Shown here piece after piece: positions 1 to 8,363 of a DNA stretch of 52,835 nucleotides (position 1 is its first letter; each line of letters starts with the position of its first letter). Source of the DNA: Oscillospiraceae bacterium (lineage in GTDB: Bacteria; Bacillota; Clostridia; Oscillospirales; UBA929). The stretch lies in the NCBI GenBank assembly GCA_009780275.1, contig WRAI01000018.1, positions 1 through 52,835 on the forward strand, given 5' to 3'. The notes below the pieces were generated by a model. It was given only the letters and a program-made list of their open reading frames with translations, was not told the origin of the DNA and ran no database searches. Position numbers and translations under genes: made by a program.

Positions 1-59
1 AAATATTCCTGCACTGCCGCCAGTTTTTGCTCCGGGGGTATTGACTTCTTGTTCTGCAT
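1..59 (-). CDS. 5' end of a gene cut by the window edge
   Basis: An ATG at 59 on the minus strand opens a frame that runs off the window (first residues MQNKKSIPPEQKLAAVQEY). A good ribosome binding site (GAGAGGAG) lies about 8 bases upstream, which is the main reason to call it. It follows the ParB-like gene in the same direction and is probably co-transcribed with it. The KLAAVQEY wording recalls the start of helix-turn-helix segments in transposase-like proteins, but 19 residues are too few to name a family. Confidence 0.5.
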   Translation of the reverse strand, partial: MQNKKSIPPEQKLAAVQEY

Positions 60-142
60 TGCTATGCTCCTCTCTGTTTGTAGACTCACTTTTTCATCTG
101 TCTAAACCGAGGGTAGCATAGCAAAATGTCCCGAAGTTAAAG

Positions 143-1513
143 TCAACGATTATCGCCGACGGGCAACTTTGCTTGCGTAAGTTTTTGGTTGTTTTTCGCT
201 GTCACCGCCAACATTTTCATAATCTGCTCTCGCATTTGGGCGGGGGTAGTGCCTTTCGGGAAAAATTCTGCCAGTTCTTTGTTTGATAAAATCACGTTAT
301 CGTTCTCCTTTTTCTTTTGTTCCATCATAATGCCGTCAATGACATCGGGGTTGAAAGTATCTTTGTCGCTCATTTCGCGCATACGCTGTGCTTGCGCCAG
401 TGACGGTGCTGAGCCGAGACTGTTAATGTTCTCGGCGATATAACGCTGGTGGCCTTTGTCCTTAATATGCGCTAACTCTACCGCCGTGGTAAATCCCATT
501 TTTTTGGCATCAACCAATTCCATCAGTTCCGGCACGAGTTCGGTTAGCTTGATATATCGCTGAACTTGTTTGCCCGACATAGTATTTCGCTCACCGACAA
601 TAGCGTCTGCGCGTTCGCCCGTGCCGTCCCGCGCACCTTGCCGCTTGATAGCGTCACGTTGCATTTTAAGGGCTTGGGCTTTTTCTGAAACTAGGATATT
701 TTCCCGTTGAGTTTGGTTGTCCTCGACCATTTGCTGGATGGCTTGGTCATCTGTCAAGTCACGGATAACGGCAGGAATTTTTGCTATTTCGGCATTTCCG
801 GCAGCGTGGTCACGGCGGTGTCCCGACACCATTTCAAATTCGAACCCGTCGGGGTCGTCTTTGAGTGGTCGGAGCGTGACAGCTTGCGTGATGCCGTGGA
901 TTTTGACGCTTTCGGTCAATGCTTGCATTTCGGCGTTATCGCCCACTTTGTACGGGTGGTTCTTGAACGGGCGAATTTTTGAACGCTCTACGAGTACAAT
1001 TTTTTCCGGCTTTTGTGGGATGACTTTTGCTGTGGGTGTGATGTTTGGGGGGATAGCGGGGGTAGCTGCCTCAATGTTTGGTTTGGCGGGACTGTCTGCG
1101 GAGTTTTCCTCTTTGGACTTGTCTGATGGTTTGGTATTCGTTGAGGGTACTTGGGCGGCATTCGTTTTTTCGGGTTTGTCTGCTTCGGGCGGTACGGGCG
1201 TTGTTATCGGAGATTTTTCCGCTGCTGTTGGCGGTTTAGTGGGTGTAGTTTTTTCGGGGGTATCAGACTTGGCGGGGGCGGACGCGGTTTTTTTGTCTGT
1301 CTTTGCCTCTGTTGGTGGCTTTTCATCTTTGGGTGCGTTTGATGTTGGCACAATCGGCTCTTTGGGGGCAGTTGGCGCGGGGTTGTTCGGCTTGCTTGGT
1401 GGCGTAACCTCCGGCGATTGCGGCGCAGTGACGGGTGGCATAGGTTTTACGCCTTGCGTTGACTTTGGGGCGGGTGTTGCTTGCGGGGCTTTCTTCTTAG
1501 GCTTTTTAGCCAT
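143..1513 (-). CDS. ParB-like nuclease-domain protein of a mobile element
   Basis: 456 residues. The first ~165 are a low-complexity Pro/Thr/Lys/Ala linker. From about 170 the protein has the ParB/Srx fold signature: VERSKIRPFKNHPY, then SVKIHGITQAVTLRP, then MVSGHRRDHAAGNA (the GHRR box), followed by a helical DNA-binding part (MVEDNQTQRENI, SGKQVQRYIKL). ParB proteins bind DNA, and the family hydrolyses CTP. Stand-alone copies with long Pro-rich N-termini are common in integrative conjugative elements of Clostridia, so partition or regulation of such an element is likely. The start has a strong site (CGGAGG) 9-10 bases upstream. No ParA is visible; it may lie outside the window. Confidence 0.85.
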   Translation of the reverse strand: MAKKPKKKAPQATPAPKSTQGVKPMPPVTAPQSPEVTPPSKPNNPAPTAPKEPIVPTSNAPKDEKPPTEAKTDKKTASAPAKSDTPEKTTPTKPPTAAEKSPITTPVPPEADKPEKTNAAQVPSTNTKPSDKSKEENSADSPAKPNIEAATPAIPPNITPTAKVIPQKPEKIVLVERSKIRPFKNHPYKVGDNAEMQALTESVKIHGITQAVTLRPLKDDPDGFEFEMVSGHRRDHAAGNAEIAKIPAVIRDLTDDQAIQQMVEDNQTQRENILVSEKAQALKMQRDAIKRQGARDGTGERADAIVGERNTMSGKQVQRYIKLTELVPELMELVDAKKMGFTTAVELAHIKDKGHQRYIAENINSLGSAPSLAQAQRMREMSDKDTFNPDVIDGIMMEQKKKENDNVILSNKELAEFFPKGTTPAQMREQIMKMLAVTAKNNQKLTQAKLPVGDNR

Positions 1514-1629
1514 GTGTGGTTCCTCCGGTAAAAATAAATTATGGCGACGCTAGGCGGAAGACACTTTTCGCACAGCGTCGTCATGTATAAAAATAAAATC
1601 GCGCCCTATTCGGCGCATTGATTGGGCTA

Positions 1630-1658
1630 TTGTCTTATTGCGGGTGTTGTGCTATAAT
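1630..1658 (+). promoter_or_regulatory. Sigma-A type promoter, no obvious gene downstream
   Basis: TTGTCT, a 17-base spacer, then TATAAT with the extended TGC element just before it. Transcription would start near 1665 and run through a small hairpin (around 1690) and the inverted repeats before reaching the gene at 2035. It could drive that gene with a ~370-base leader, or a small RNA. Confidence 0.6.
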
Positions 1659-1750
1659 CAACACAGGTTGCAGTGGAACGGAAACCGCGCTTTTCGCGCA
1701 ATTGTAATCATGTTGTAATAATCACCTCTCTTGATGGGGCTGTGGGCAAC

Positions 1751-1780
1751 AAAAAACGCCCGATTGAAAACAATCGAGCG
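1751..1780 (-). terminator. Rho-independent terminator, minus strand
   Basis: A 10-base stem with one mismatch (CGCCCGATTG / CAATCGAGCG) and AAAA loop, flanked on the plus strand by six A, so six T follow the stem in minus-strand RNA. No minus-strand gene is recognised directly upstream; an unrecognised transcript from about 1800-2000 could end here. Confidence 0.6.
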
Positions 1781-2034
1781 CATTTATAGCCTTTGAAACT
1801 GAGAAATATTATGGTTTGCCTCTGACGTTTCGCTGTCGCGAAAGTCGACGGCGTGTGTAGCTAGTGTGTCACTAGCGGGAGCGCGGGCTTGTAGCTAGTA
1901 CGCTCCTAATGGGTTCGTTTTTGGCTAGGTTTTTGCTGTCTGTCATGCCTTGAAACCTTGAATTTGCAACGGGTGTGCGGGGTTGAACCTTTAATAGATA
2001 GTTTTTATATTTTCGGAACAAGTAAGGAGCAATT

Positions 2035-2886
2035 ATGCCGTATAAGCATGCTGGAGAAGTGGGCGATGTGTGGAAGCATATGCCACTATGCGAAATACTT
2101 AAAATAGAAAAGCCTGTAAAATATCATGAGTCAAACTCTGCCTATTCGGGATATACTATTTCAAGAAATCCCAAGACGGAATATGGCATTTTGAAAGTGT
2201 TGCAATCTTCTCGCGATGATGTGTTTGTAAACAGTGAATACTGCAAGATATTAAAAGCAAATGGGATGGGCAATCTGCGTTATACTGGTTCGCCCGGTTT
2301 AGCAATGGAAACCCTCTCCAATAAAGCAAATTACTTTTTTCACGATTTAGAGCAAGAAGCACTAAATGATGTTAAAATATTTGCTCAATATAAAGAATTG
2401 CAAAATCATGTAAAGACCATTTGCGGTGATTCAATCAATGCCTTTTTAAATAACGATTATGTAATTGACTGCAATGACTTCATATTTTTTGACCCTTATT
2501 GTCCTTTTGACAAAAATGAAAAAGGTTATAATTTTTTCGATATATTTACAAAGGCTATCATCTCAAAATCAAAGATTTTGTTATGGTATGGATATGAAAG
2601 CATTGTTGGTCAACAGGAAATTTTAGCGCAATTTCGAACCTTGGCAAATGAACACAAGATAGAAATTTGGAGTTTTGATGTCTGGCAAAAAAACATGACT
2701 TGGAGTGGGTGCGAAATAAATCCCGGCGTGCCGGGTTGTGGGATTGCGTGTGTAAACTTATCAGATGAATCTGTTACTATAATAAAACAGCAGTTAGCGT
2801 TTATAGAAAATTGTTATGCTAATGCCATATATAATGGAAATGATGCTATGTTACTGGTTGAAACAAACAGATTTCACTGCACCTGA
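2035..2886 (+). CDS. RlmJ-like RNA/DNA methyltransferase, divergent
   Basis: 283 residues, close to the ~280 of RlmJ, the enzyme that N6-methylates A2030 of 23S rRNA. The order of landmarks matches RlmJ: N-terminal YKHAGEVGDVWKH (RlmJ: YRHSFHAGNHADVLKH), GSPGLAMETL, FFHDLE, CGDSINAFL, FFDPYCPF at the catalytic position, and C-terminal MTWSGCEINPG with CGIACVNL. The usual cofactor-loop DTHAGAG is replaced by HESNSAYSG, and DPPY by DPYC, so activity or substrate may differ. A good ribosome binding site (AAGGAG) sits 6 bases before ATG. The gene is more AT-rich than the core operon at 4108 and sits beside a mobile-element edge, which suggests transfer. Family call fairly safe; exact function not. 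Confidence 0.6.
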   Translation: MPYKHAGEVGDVWKHMPLCEILKIEKPVKYHESNSAYSGYTISRNPKTEYGILKVLQSSRDDVFVNSEYCKILKANGMGNLRYTGSPGLAMETLSNKANYFFHDLEQEALNDVKIFAQYKELQNHVKTICGDSINAFLNNDYVIDCNDFIFFDPYCPFDKNEKGYNFFDIFTKAIISKSKILLWYGYESIVGQQEILAQFRTLANEHKIEIWSFDVWQKNMTWSGCEINPGVPGCGIACVNLSDESVTIIKQQLAFIENCYANAIYNGNDAMLLVETNRFHCT

Positions 2887-2956
2887 TAAGCACAATCGGC
2901 TACGCTAACGGCAAATCAATAGCGAAATTTATATTAGTCGAAAGGGTATAACTATT

Positions 2957-4048
2957 ATGCAAAAGAATACCCATGAGCGTCTTGTTAATATCCCCGATTG
3001 CTTTGAAATACATAGCGACTTCTTGAAACATATCCGAAAAGAGGAGTTTGAAATTGCGTTTAGGCAGATTTGGGATATATTCAACCACATCTATGAAGAT
3101 ATTTCTGCCAAACAGCAGGAATTTGGCATACCGGCAAATGTCAAAATGTATGGAGCGACAATATATCGCCCCATTTCGTTGCTATACTTGCTGTTTGTTT
3201 CGGGTGTTGTTGAAAGTCAGACACTAACCGCTAATGTCGAGAAATTCAATGAGTTGAACTTAACAGAACACAATGCAAGTTCAAAACTTAAAAATATTCC
3301 CGCACTTATTGAACGCTTGCATGATTACGGGTTTGTTTTCGAGGGCTTGAATGGCTATAAAATTCCTAAATCGGCACACTCGATAGAAATATGCTATCCC
3401 GATAACCCCAATATTATTACTGTCTTAAAATATATGGCAGACAAAGCATATAGGCACGGAAAGAGAAACAACTTCAATTCATGCTATTTTAGGCTGCTAG
3501 ACGAAAGTGTGGACGTCGTTACTTACGATAAGGGAATGACCGTGTTTGCCGACCGACTAAATACTCAATCGGAAAGAGATTTTGCATATACATTCGATAA
3601 AGCGTTGAGAGAAAGCGGCTTTTTCGCCCACGAAAGGCACGGATATTCATACTACGACAAAGAGAGCGTAATGAGGTCGAAAGGTGCATATCATTTTAAG
3701 CTGGAACGGCTTGATAAAGAAACTGCGAGGCAAGCGTACGCCAGCTCATTAGCATTACTGTTTTCGGAAATGGACAACAACGATAAAGTTCTCATACTGT
3801 GTTTGCGTATTAGAAATGCGGAAAAATGCTTGACGTATTTAGAACAATGTCCCGACACGGTCAAGGCGATTTTTCGAGGCAGCGATAATGGGTGCGGTTA
3901 TCGTGCGAAATGCGACATCGGGAATGATTATCTATTCGAGGGCAACACGCATTGGCGTTGTTCGTGTTGTCGTGCAATGTTTCATTGCTTGCCCCAAATT
4001 AGCGACATACCGCATTATATAAAACTGGTGGAACTTGGGTTTAAGTAG
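2957..4048 (+). CDS. Unknown protein with C-terminal Cys cluster
   Basis: 363 residues, family not recognised. The body is mixed helical with no membrane segment or signal peptide. The last ~60 residues contain a Cys-rich patch (NGCGYRAKCDIGND ... HWRCSCCRAMFHCLP) that looks like a zinc-binding or Fe-S site. The start at 2957 is preceded by a weak AAAGGG site. It lies 70 bases behind the RlmJ-like gene on the same strand and shares its AT-rich composition, so the two probably arrived together. No function can be assigned. Confidence 0.6.
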   Translation: MQKNTHERLVNIPDCFEIHSDFLKHIRKEEFEIAFRQIWDIFNHIYEDISAKQQEFGIPANVKMYGATIYRPISLLYLLFVSGVVESQTLTANVEKFNELNLTEHNASSKLKNIPALIERLHDYGFVFEGLNGYKIPKSAHSIEICYPDNPNIITVLKYMADKAYRHGKRNNFNSCYFRLLDESVDVVTYDKGMTVFADRLNTQSERDFAYTFDKALRESGFFAHERHGYSYYDKESVMRSKGAYHFKLERLDKETARQAYASSLALLFSEMDNNDKVLILCLRIRNAEKCLTYLEQCPDTVKAIFRGSDNGCGYRAKCDIGNDYLFEGNTHWRCSCCRAMFHCLPQISDIPHYIKLVELGFK

Positions 4049-4107
4049 TGGGGAATGATACCGCAGTATAAGCATTACACCAACCCCAACAAAACGGAGG
4101 CACTTTT

Positions 4108-4443
4108 ATGTTAGACTGCATTTTCTGCAAAATCATCGACGGCGACATTCCGTCCCACAAGGTTTACGAAGATGGCGAAATGCTTGCGTTTCACGACATT
4201 GCACCGCAGGCACCGGTGCATGTGCTGTTTATTCCGAAAATACATGTCGCATCTGCCGCTGATATCACGCCCGAAAACGCGCCGTTGATTGGACGGATAT
4301 TGGAAAAAATGGCTTTCACAGCACGGGATTTAGGCCTTGAGGACTATCGTATTGTTAGCAACGTCGGCGAAAAGGCAGGGCAGACGGTGTTTCATTTGCA
4401 CTTCCACTTATTGGGCGGGCGCGAAACGCCGCAGTCTTTTTAG
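4108..4443 (+). CDS. HIT-family nucleotide hydrolase (HinT-like)
   Basis: 111 residues, a typical HinT length. It begins CIFCKIIDGDIPSHKVYED and ends with the catalytic histidine triad HLHFHLLGG (residues ~96-104). HIT proteins of this branch hydrolyse phosphoramidates of AMP or GMP in the cytosol. The start has a clear CGGAGG site 9 bases upstream. It is the first gene of a tight same-strand run with comEC, holA and rnmV; the next start follows the stop by three bases, so translational coupling is likely. Confidence 0.93.
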   Translation: MLDCIFCKIIDGDIPSHKVYEDGEMLAFHDIAPQAPVHVLFIPKIHVASAADITPENAPLIGRILEKMAFTARDLGLEDYRIVSNVGEKAGQTVFHLHFHLLGGRETPQSF

Positions 4444-4446
4444 CGT

Positions 4447-6711
4447 ATGAAATCGGCAAATCGTCCGTTGGCAGCCCTTGCGGTGGGCTTTTCTGCCGCG
4501 ATGTTTATTGCGCATTATATCTTGCCTATGCGTTGGTTGTGGCCGGCGGCGATAGTTATGTTTTGCGTTGCGCTTGTCGTGACATTGTTTAAGCGCTTGC
4601 CTGTGCGTGCACTGCCACTGCTGTTAGCAATTGGTATGGCAATGGGATTCCTGTGGCGGTTGGGTTGGATTGAGTGGCGTGTGGGCGGTGTGCGCGAGCT
4701 GCATGAAAAAATCATGCCTATCACTGCTGTGGTGCAAGAGCCGCCAATCGAAGGACATGGCTTTATGACGCGTATCCGTGCTACCACGCACGGGCGGCAA
4801 GCTATGCTGTATGTTACGGCTGACGAGGACATTGACCTTTATAGCTTACGGGCAGGCGACATTTTACACTTTACAGCTCTACTCCGCGTGCCTGAGCCGG
4901 ACGGTGACGACCCACTTGTTGGGTTTCGGCGGCATGGTGTCGTCATTTCAGCGTTGCAGCGTGGCGAAGTGATCATTGAGCGGCGAGGAAATGTGTCGCT
5001 GTTGCACGGCATCAACCGTTTTTCGCACACCATTTCGCAAACATTGCAAGAGCGCCAACCGCAAGCGTCGTCTGCCTTGGCGGCCAGCATATTCCTTGGC
5101 GATCGCTCGGAGATAACGCCGTCACAGCGCGACAATCTGCGTGAGAGCGGACTTATGCATGTTACGGCGGTCAGTGGTATGCATGTGGCGTTTCTGATGG
5201 GCTTTGTGTTGTTGCTGTTCGGCAACCGGCGGTGGGCATTTGTGCCGTCGTTGCTGATCATGTTCGGTTTTGTGGCGCTGGCAGGATTCCCTGCATCGGC
5301 AGTGCGGGCAGCAATTATGCAAGCCATTATGTTAGTTGCTTACTGGCGGGGGCGGCCGCACGATACATTGACAAATTTGGCGATGGCATTGGCAATATTG
5401 CTTGCCGTCAATCCATTTTCAGCAGGTGACATTGGGTTGCATTTGTCGTTTGCGGCGACGCTAGGTATTGTGTTGTTTGCCGAGCGATTTAAACAGGGTA
5501 TTGACAAAGTACTGCCCAACACTGAGCGAAAACTATTAACCCGTCTGCGCCGTGCCTTTGTCGCCGGCGTGGCAACCAGCCTTGCCGCTATGCAGTTTTC
5601 GGCACCGTTGCTGCTTTATAATTTTGGGGTGATGTCGTTATTGGCACCACTGGCAACGTTTGCGGTACTATGGGCGGTTGTGGCGATATTCTTGCTCACG
5701 CCGCTGTTTGCCGGGCTGACGATGATATGGGCGCCGTTGGGCGTGTCAGTGGGCTGGGTTATGTGGATGCTGTCGCAATGGTTTTGGCTGGTTGCCAATA
5801 CATTGTCGTCTCTGCCGTACATTGTTGTACGTGTTAGTGATTTTTATGCCGTGCTTTGGACATTTGCGGCCATTGCCGTTGTTGGGGTCATTGCGTTGTC
5901 GCGGCACGCGCGCAAAGTGGTAGCCGTTGGTGTGGCGTGCATTCTTTGCATGCTGGCAGTGAGTTATGGATTCAGCTCGTTGGACGGGCAGCGTTGGGAA
6001 GCTGTCATCACTGTTGTCAATGTTGGGCAAGGGCAGGCGATAATTGTGCAAAGCGGCGACGTGACGCTACTCATCGACTGCGGTAGTCTTAATGCCAATG
6101 CCGCTGAGCGTACGGTGCAGACATTGCGCAACAAGGGCAGTGTGGTAGTTGATTACGCTGTAATTACACATGGTCATGCTGACCATGTCAACGGTTTAGA
6201 GAATCTCGTTGGGCGTATTCCTGTGTGGCAGACGCTATATCCGCCCGTTGACCACGTTGCCGCCGCATGGGCGCACGCTTTGGCGACGACAGCGCGCAGC
6301 GTTGCTGAAACAACATATCTTGCGGTGGGCGCAGCGATAGTCACTGTGCTCCCATCGGTTGCAGGCTCGCAGGAAGGCACAAATGAGACCGGCTTGACAG
6401 TCGTGATTGAAGTTGGCGGCTTTGCCATGTTGGTCACAGGTGATATGAATGTTTTGACCGAGCGCCGCATTGCCGGCTACTACGGGCTTTCAACGGTTGA
6501 GGTGCTGGTGGCCGGACATCATGGTTCGCGGCATTCGACTGGTAACCCGCTATTGCAAGCAACTAACCCGCAGGCGAGCATCATCAGTGTGGGGCGCAAC
6601 CACTTTGGACACCCGCATCCCGATGTCTTGGAGCGGTTGTATAATCATGGCGTGAATGCTTATCGTACCGATGAAATGGGTAATCTTGTCATTAGAGTAA
6701 CGGGGAATTGA
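4447..6711 (+). CDS. comEC: ComEC/Rec2 DNA-uptake channel
   Basis: 754 residues, full length. N-terminal membrane helices and a soluble domain are followed by the competence domain with many helices (LMHVTAVSGMHVAFLMG at about 235-252, GFPASAVRAAIMQ), then a C-terminal metallo-beta-lactamase-like domain (LLIDCGS, VITHGHADHVNG at ~575-587, LVAGHHGS, GHPHPDVLE). ComEC forms the pore that takes single-stranded DNA across the membrane, and its metal domain is proposed to degrade the other strand. No Shine-Dalgarno is visible; translation probably couples to the HIT gene 3 bases upstream. No comEA is seen here. The neighbouring holA is the common Firmicute order. Confidence 0.95.
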   Translation: MKSANRPLAALAVGFSAAMFIAHYILPMRWLWPAAIVMFCVALVVTLFKRLPVRALPLLLAIGMAMGFLWRLGWIEWRVGGVRELHEKIMPITAVVQEPPIEGHGFMTRIRATTHGRQAMLYVTADEDIDLYSLRAGDILHFTALLRVPEPDGDDPLVGFRRHGVVISALQRGEVIIERRGNVSLLHGINRFSHTISQTLQERQPQASSALAASIFLGDRSEITPSQRDNLRESGLMHVTAVSGMHVAFLMGFVLLLFGNRRWAFVPSLLIMFGFVALAGFPASAVRAAIMQAIMLVAYWRGRPHDTLTNLAMALAILLAVNPFSAGDIGLHLSFAATLGIVLFAERFKQGIDKVLPNTERKLLTRLRRAFVAGVATSLAAMQFSAPLLLYNFGVMSLLAPLATFAVLWAVVAIFLLTPLFAGLTMIWAPLGVSVGWVMWMLSQWFWLVANTLSSLPYIVVRVSDFYAVLWTFAAIAVVGVIALSRHARKVVAVGVACILCMLAVSYGFSSLDGQRWEAVITVVNVGQGQAIIVQSGDVTLLIDCGSLNANAAERTVQTLRNKGSVVVDYAVITHGHADHVNGLENLVGRIPVWQTLYPPVDHVAAAWAHALATTARSVAETTYLAVGAAIVTVLPSVAGSQEGTNETGLTVVIEVGGFAMLVTGDMNVLTERRIAGYYGLSTVEVLVAGHHGSRHSTGNPLLQATNPQASIISVGRNHFGHPHPDVLERLYNHGVNAYRTDEMGNLVIRVTGN

Positions 6712-6716
6712 GATTT

Positions 6717-7724
6717 ATGGCACTAAAAGAGCTAAAAACACAATTAAAAGAAGAAAAGCCGGCGGCGTGCTATGTCTTTTTTGGTGAGGAAAGCTATTTG
6801 CGTGAATATTATACGCGGCAATTGATTGCGGCAGTTTACGGCGATGACGACAGCGAATTGACAATATTGCGAGGTAGGGGGCTGACGATGGATGAGCTGC
6901 TCGATGCTGTTGAAAGCATTTCAATGCTGCATAAGCATAAGCTTGTCATTGTCAAAGACTTAGATTTCTCAAAGCCGCCGGCTAATCTCAAAGAAGCGTT
7001 AGAAACGCTGGCCATCCCCGAGGATGTGACATTGCTGTTTACCTGTACGTCGCCTGATTATAAGCCGGATAAGCGCACAAAAAGCTATAAAAATATCATT
7101 CAAATCGCTAATGTTGTCGAGTTTGAGCGGCAAAAAGAGGCAGATTTGGTGCCGTGGATTGTACGGCGGTTTGGGACGTATGGCAAGCAGATTGCCAACA
7201 GCGAGGCGAACTACTTGTTGTTTCAGTGCGGTACACTGATGGGCAACTTGGCGCAAGAAGTGGATAAAATTACCAGTTTTTCTGATAATGCTATTATTTC
7301 CAAATTGGATATTGATGCTGTGGCGTTGCCGGTTGTCGAAACCGTCGTCTTTGCGTTGACCAATGAGTTAACTGACGGGCGTTATGATAGGGCTGCCGCG
7401 ACGCTCAATGACTTATTGCAGGCCCGCGAAGAGCCGATTATGCTGCTGGGATTGTTGGGTAAGCAGTTGCGCGGACTTTATGCGGCCAAGTTAGCGATGA
7501 ATGCGGGGCAGGGGAGTCGCGTCGTTATGGACATGATGGGCTATCGCAATGAATATCCTGCAAAGAAGTTGCTTGACGCTGCACGTCGTCTGTCGCTGGA
7601 GTGGTGTCGACAAGCTATGATAATGGCATGCGAATATGACAAGAAACTTAAAACATCAAGTGTTGATAAGCAAGATGCGCTGCCGTTATTGCTGGCAGAA
7701 TTGGCAATGAATAAACATGAGTAA
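6717..7724 (+). CDS. holA: DNA polymerase III delta subunit
   Basis: 335 residues from ATG 6717. A TTG at 6708 would overlap the comEC stop, but a GGGGA site sits about 10 bases before 6717, so I prefer the ATG. The N-terminus has the clamp-loader delta pattern (YVFFGEESYLREYYTRQL), and later VIVKDLDFSK and LYAAKLAMNAGQG fit HolA. Delta opens the sliding clamp for loading. The gene directly follows comEC and overlaps rnmV by 8 bases (ATGAGTAA), so all are one operon. Confidence 0.93.
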   Translation: MALKELKTQLKEEKPAACYVFFGEESYLREYYTRQLIAAVYGDDDSELTILRGRGLTMDELLDAVESISMLHKHKLVIVKDLDFSKPPANLKEALETLAIPEDVTLLFTCTSPDYKPDKRTKSYKNIIQIANVVEFERQKEADLVPWIVRRFGTYGKQIANSEANYLLFQCGTLMGNLAQEVDKITSFSDNAIISKLDIDAVALPVVETVVFALTNELTDGRYDRAAATLNDLLQAREEPIMLLGLLGKQLRGLYAAKLAMNAGQGSRVVMDMMGYRNEYPAKKLLDAARRLSLEWCRQAMIMACEYDKKLKTSSVDKQDALPLLLAELAMNKHE

Positions 7725-8298
7725 GCCTAAAATTGCCGAAGTGATCGTCGTTGAGGGACGGTATGATAAACAGGCTGTATTGTGTGCGGTTGACGCGCTG
7801 GTCATTGAAACGGGCGGATTTGCGATCTTTAATGACGAGCAGAAACGCCGCGAGCTCAAAGCACTTGCCGAGGAGCGAGGGCTCATTATTCTCACCGATA
7901 GTGATAGTGCGGGGCAAGTTATCCGTGGGCATTTGAAAGGGTTGGCTAAAAATGTTAAAGTGGCATTTATTCCGGATATCGCAGGCAAAGAGCGGCGTAA
8001 AGCTATTCGGTCTAAAGAGGGTAAACTTGGCGTGGAGGGTATGCCACCTGATGTGATTTTGGCGGTATTGGAACGCGCAGGAGCATTTGTAGGGGCGACC
8101 GTCCCTACACTCATCACAACAGCTGATTTATACGATTTAGGACTCAATGGTCACCCAAACGCCAAAGCACGTCGTCAAGGTCTGCAGCGTGTGTTGCGCC
8201 TGCCGCAACGCATGTCGTCACGCGATTTATGCCGTGTGTTGAGTGGGCGGTATACAGTGGATGAAATTCGTACCATCTTGTCGCAAAATAATGGTTGA
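7717..8298 (+). CDS. rnmV: Ribonuclease M5 (5S rRNA maturation)
   Basis: 193 residues with the Toprim core at the N-terminus: VIVVEGRYDKQAV (catalytic Glu), then IILTDSDSAGQVIRG (the DxD pair), then KGKEG-like VEGMPPDVI. RNase M5 cleaves precursor 5S rRNA in Gram-positive bacteria. Its start overlaps the holA stop. The rsmA/ksgA gene that usually follows rnmV in Firmicutes is missing. Residues encoded by 8088-8109 (VGATVPT) lie on a perfect palindrome and look like an in-frame insertion. Confidence 0.92.
   Translation: MSKPKIAEVIVVEGRYDKQAVLCAVDALVIETGGFAIFNDEQKRRELKALAEERGLIILTDSDSAGQVIRGHLKGLAKNVKVAFIPDIAGKERRKAIRSKEGKLGVEGMPPDVILAVLERAGAFVGATVPTLITTADLYDLGLNGHPNAKARRQGLQRVLRLPQRMSSRDLCRVLSGRYTVDEIRTILSQNNG
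8088..8109. repeat. REP-like palindrome inside rnmV
   Basis: TGTAGGGGC GACC GTCCCTACA: a 9-bp stem (one G-T pair) with a 4-base loop, within the rnmV reading frame between the Toprim core and the C-terminal domain. Its GTAGGGGCGACC wording resembles interspersed palindromic repeats seen in related uncultured Clostridia. A similar element lies in ylbJ (36920-36975). Confidence 0.5.
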
Positions 8299-8323
8299 CA
8301 ATTATGGAAAAACTTCGTATACT
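8295..8323 (+). promoter_or_regulatory. Promoter of the Gfo/Idh oxidoreductase gene
   Basis: TTGACA (8295-8300), 17-base spacer, TATACT (8318-8323). The -35 box contains the stop codon of rnmV, so the next gene gets its own promoter with no spare DNA. The start codon at 8364 lies about 34 bases beyond the expected +1. Confidence 0.75.
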
Positions 8324-8363
8324 AGCGTGAGTCTAAAAAATACATTGCTATGAGGTGATGACT

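Larger units (their letters stand above)
1514..2034. other. Intergenic region of the mobile-element edge
   Basis: 521 bases without a convincing gene. It holds a strong plus-strand promoter (1630-1658), a minus-strand terminator hairpin (1751-1780) and, at about 1855-1905, a cluster of short inverted repeats built on CTAGCTA/TAGCTAG and CACTAG words. The repeats could be a recombination or transfer site or a structured RNA. Nothing here identifies their job. Confidence 0.4.

Noticed and set aside
717..1553. Long plus-strand frame opposite the ParB-like gene
   Set aside because: It is the mirror of the Pro/Ala-rich ParB linker; no ribosome binding site, and the opposite strand has clear domain matches.
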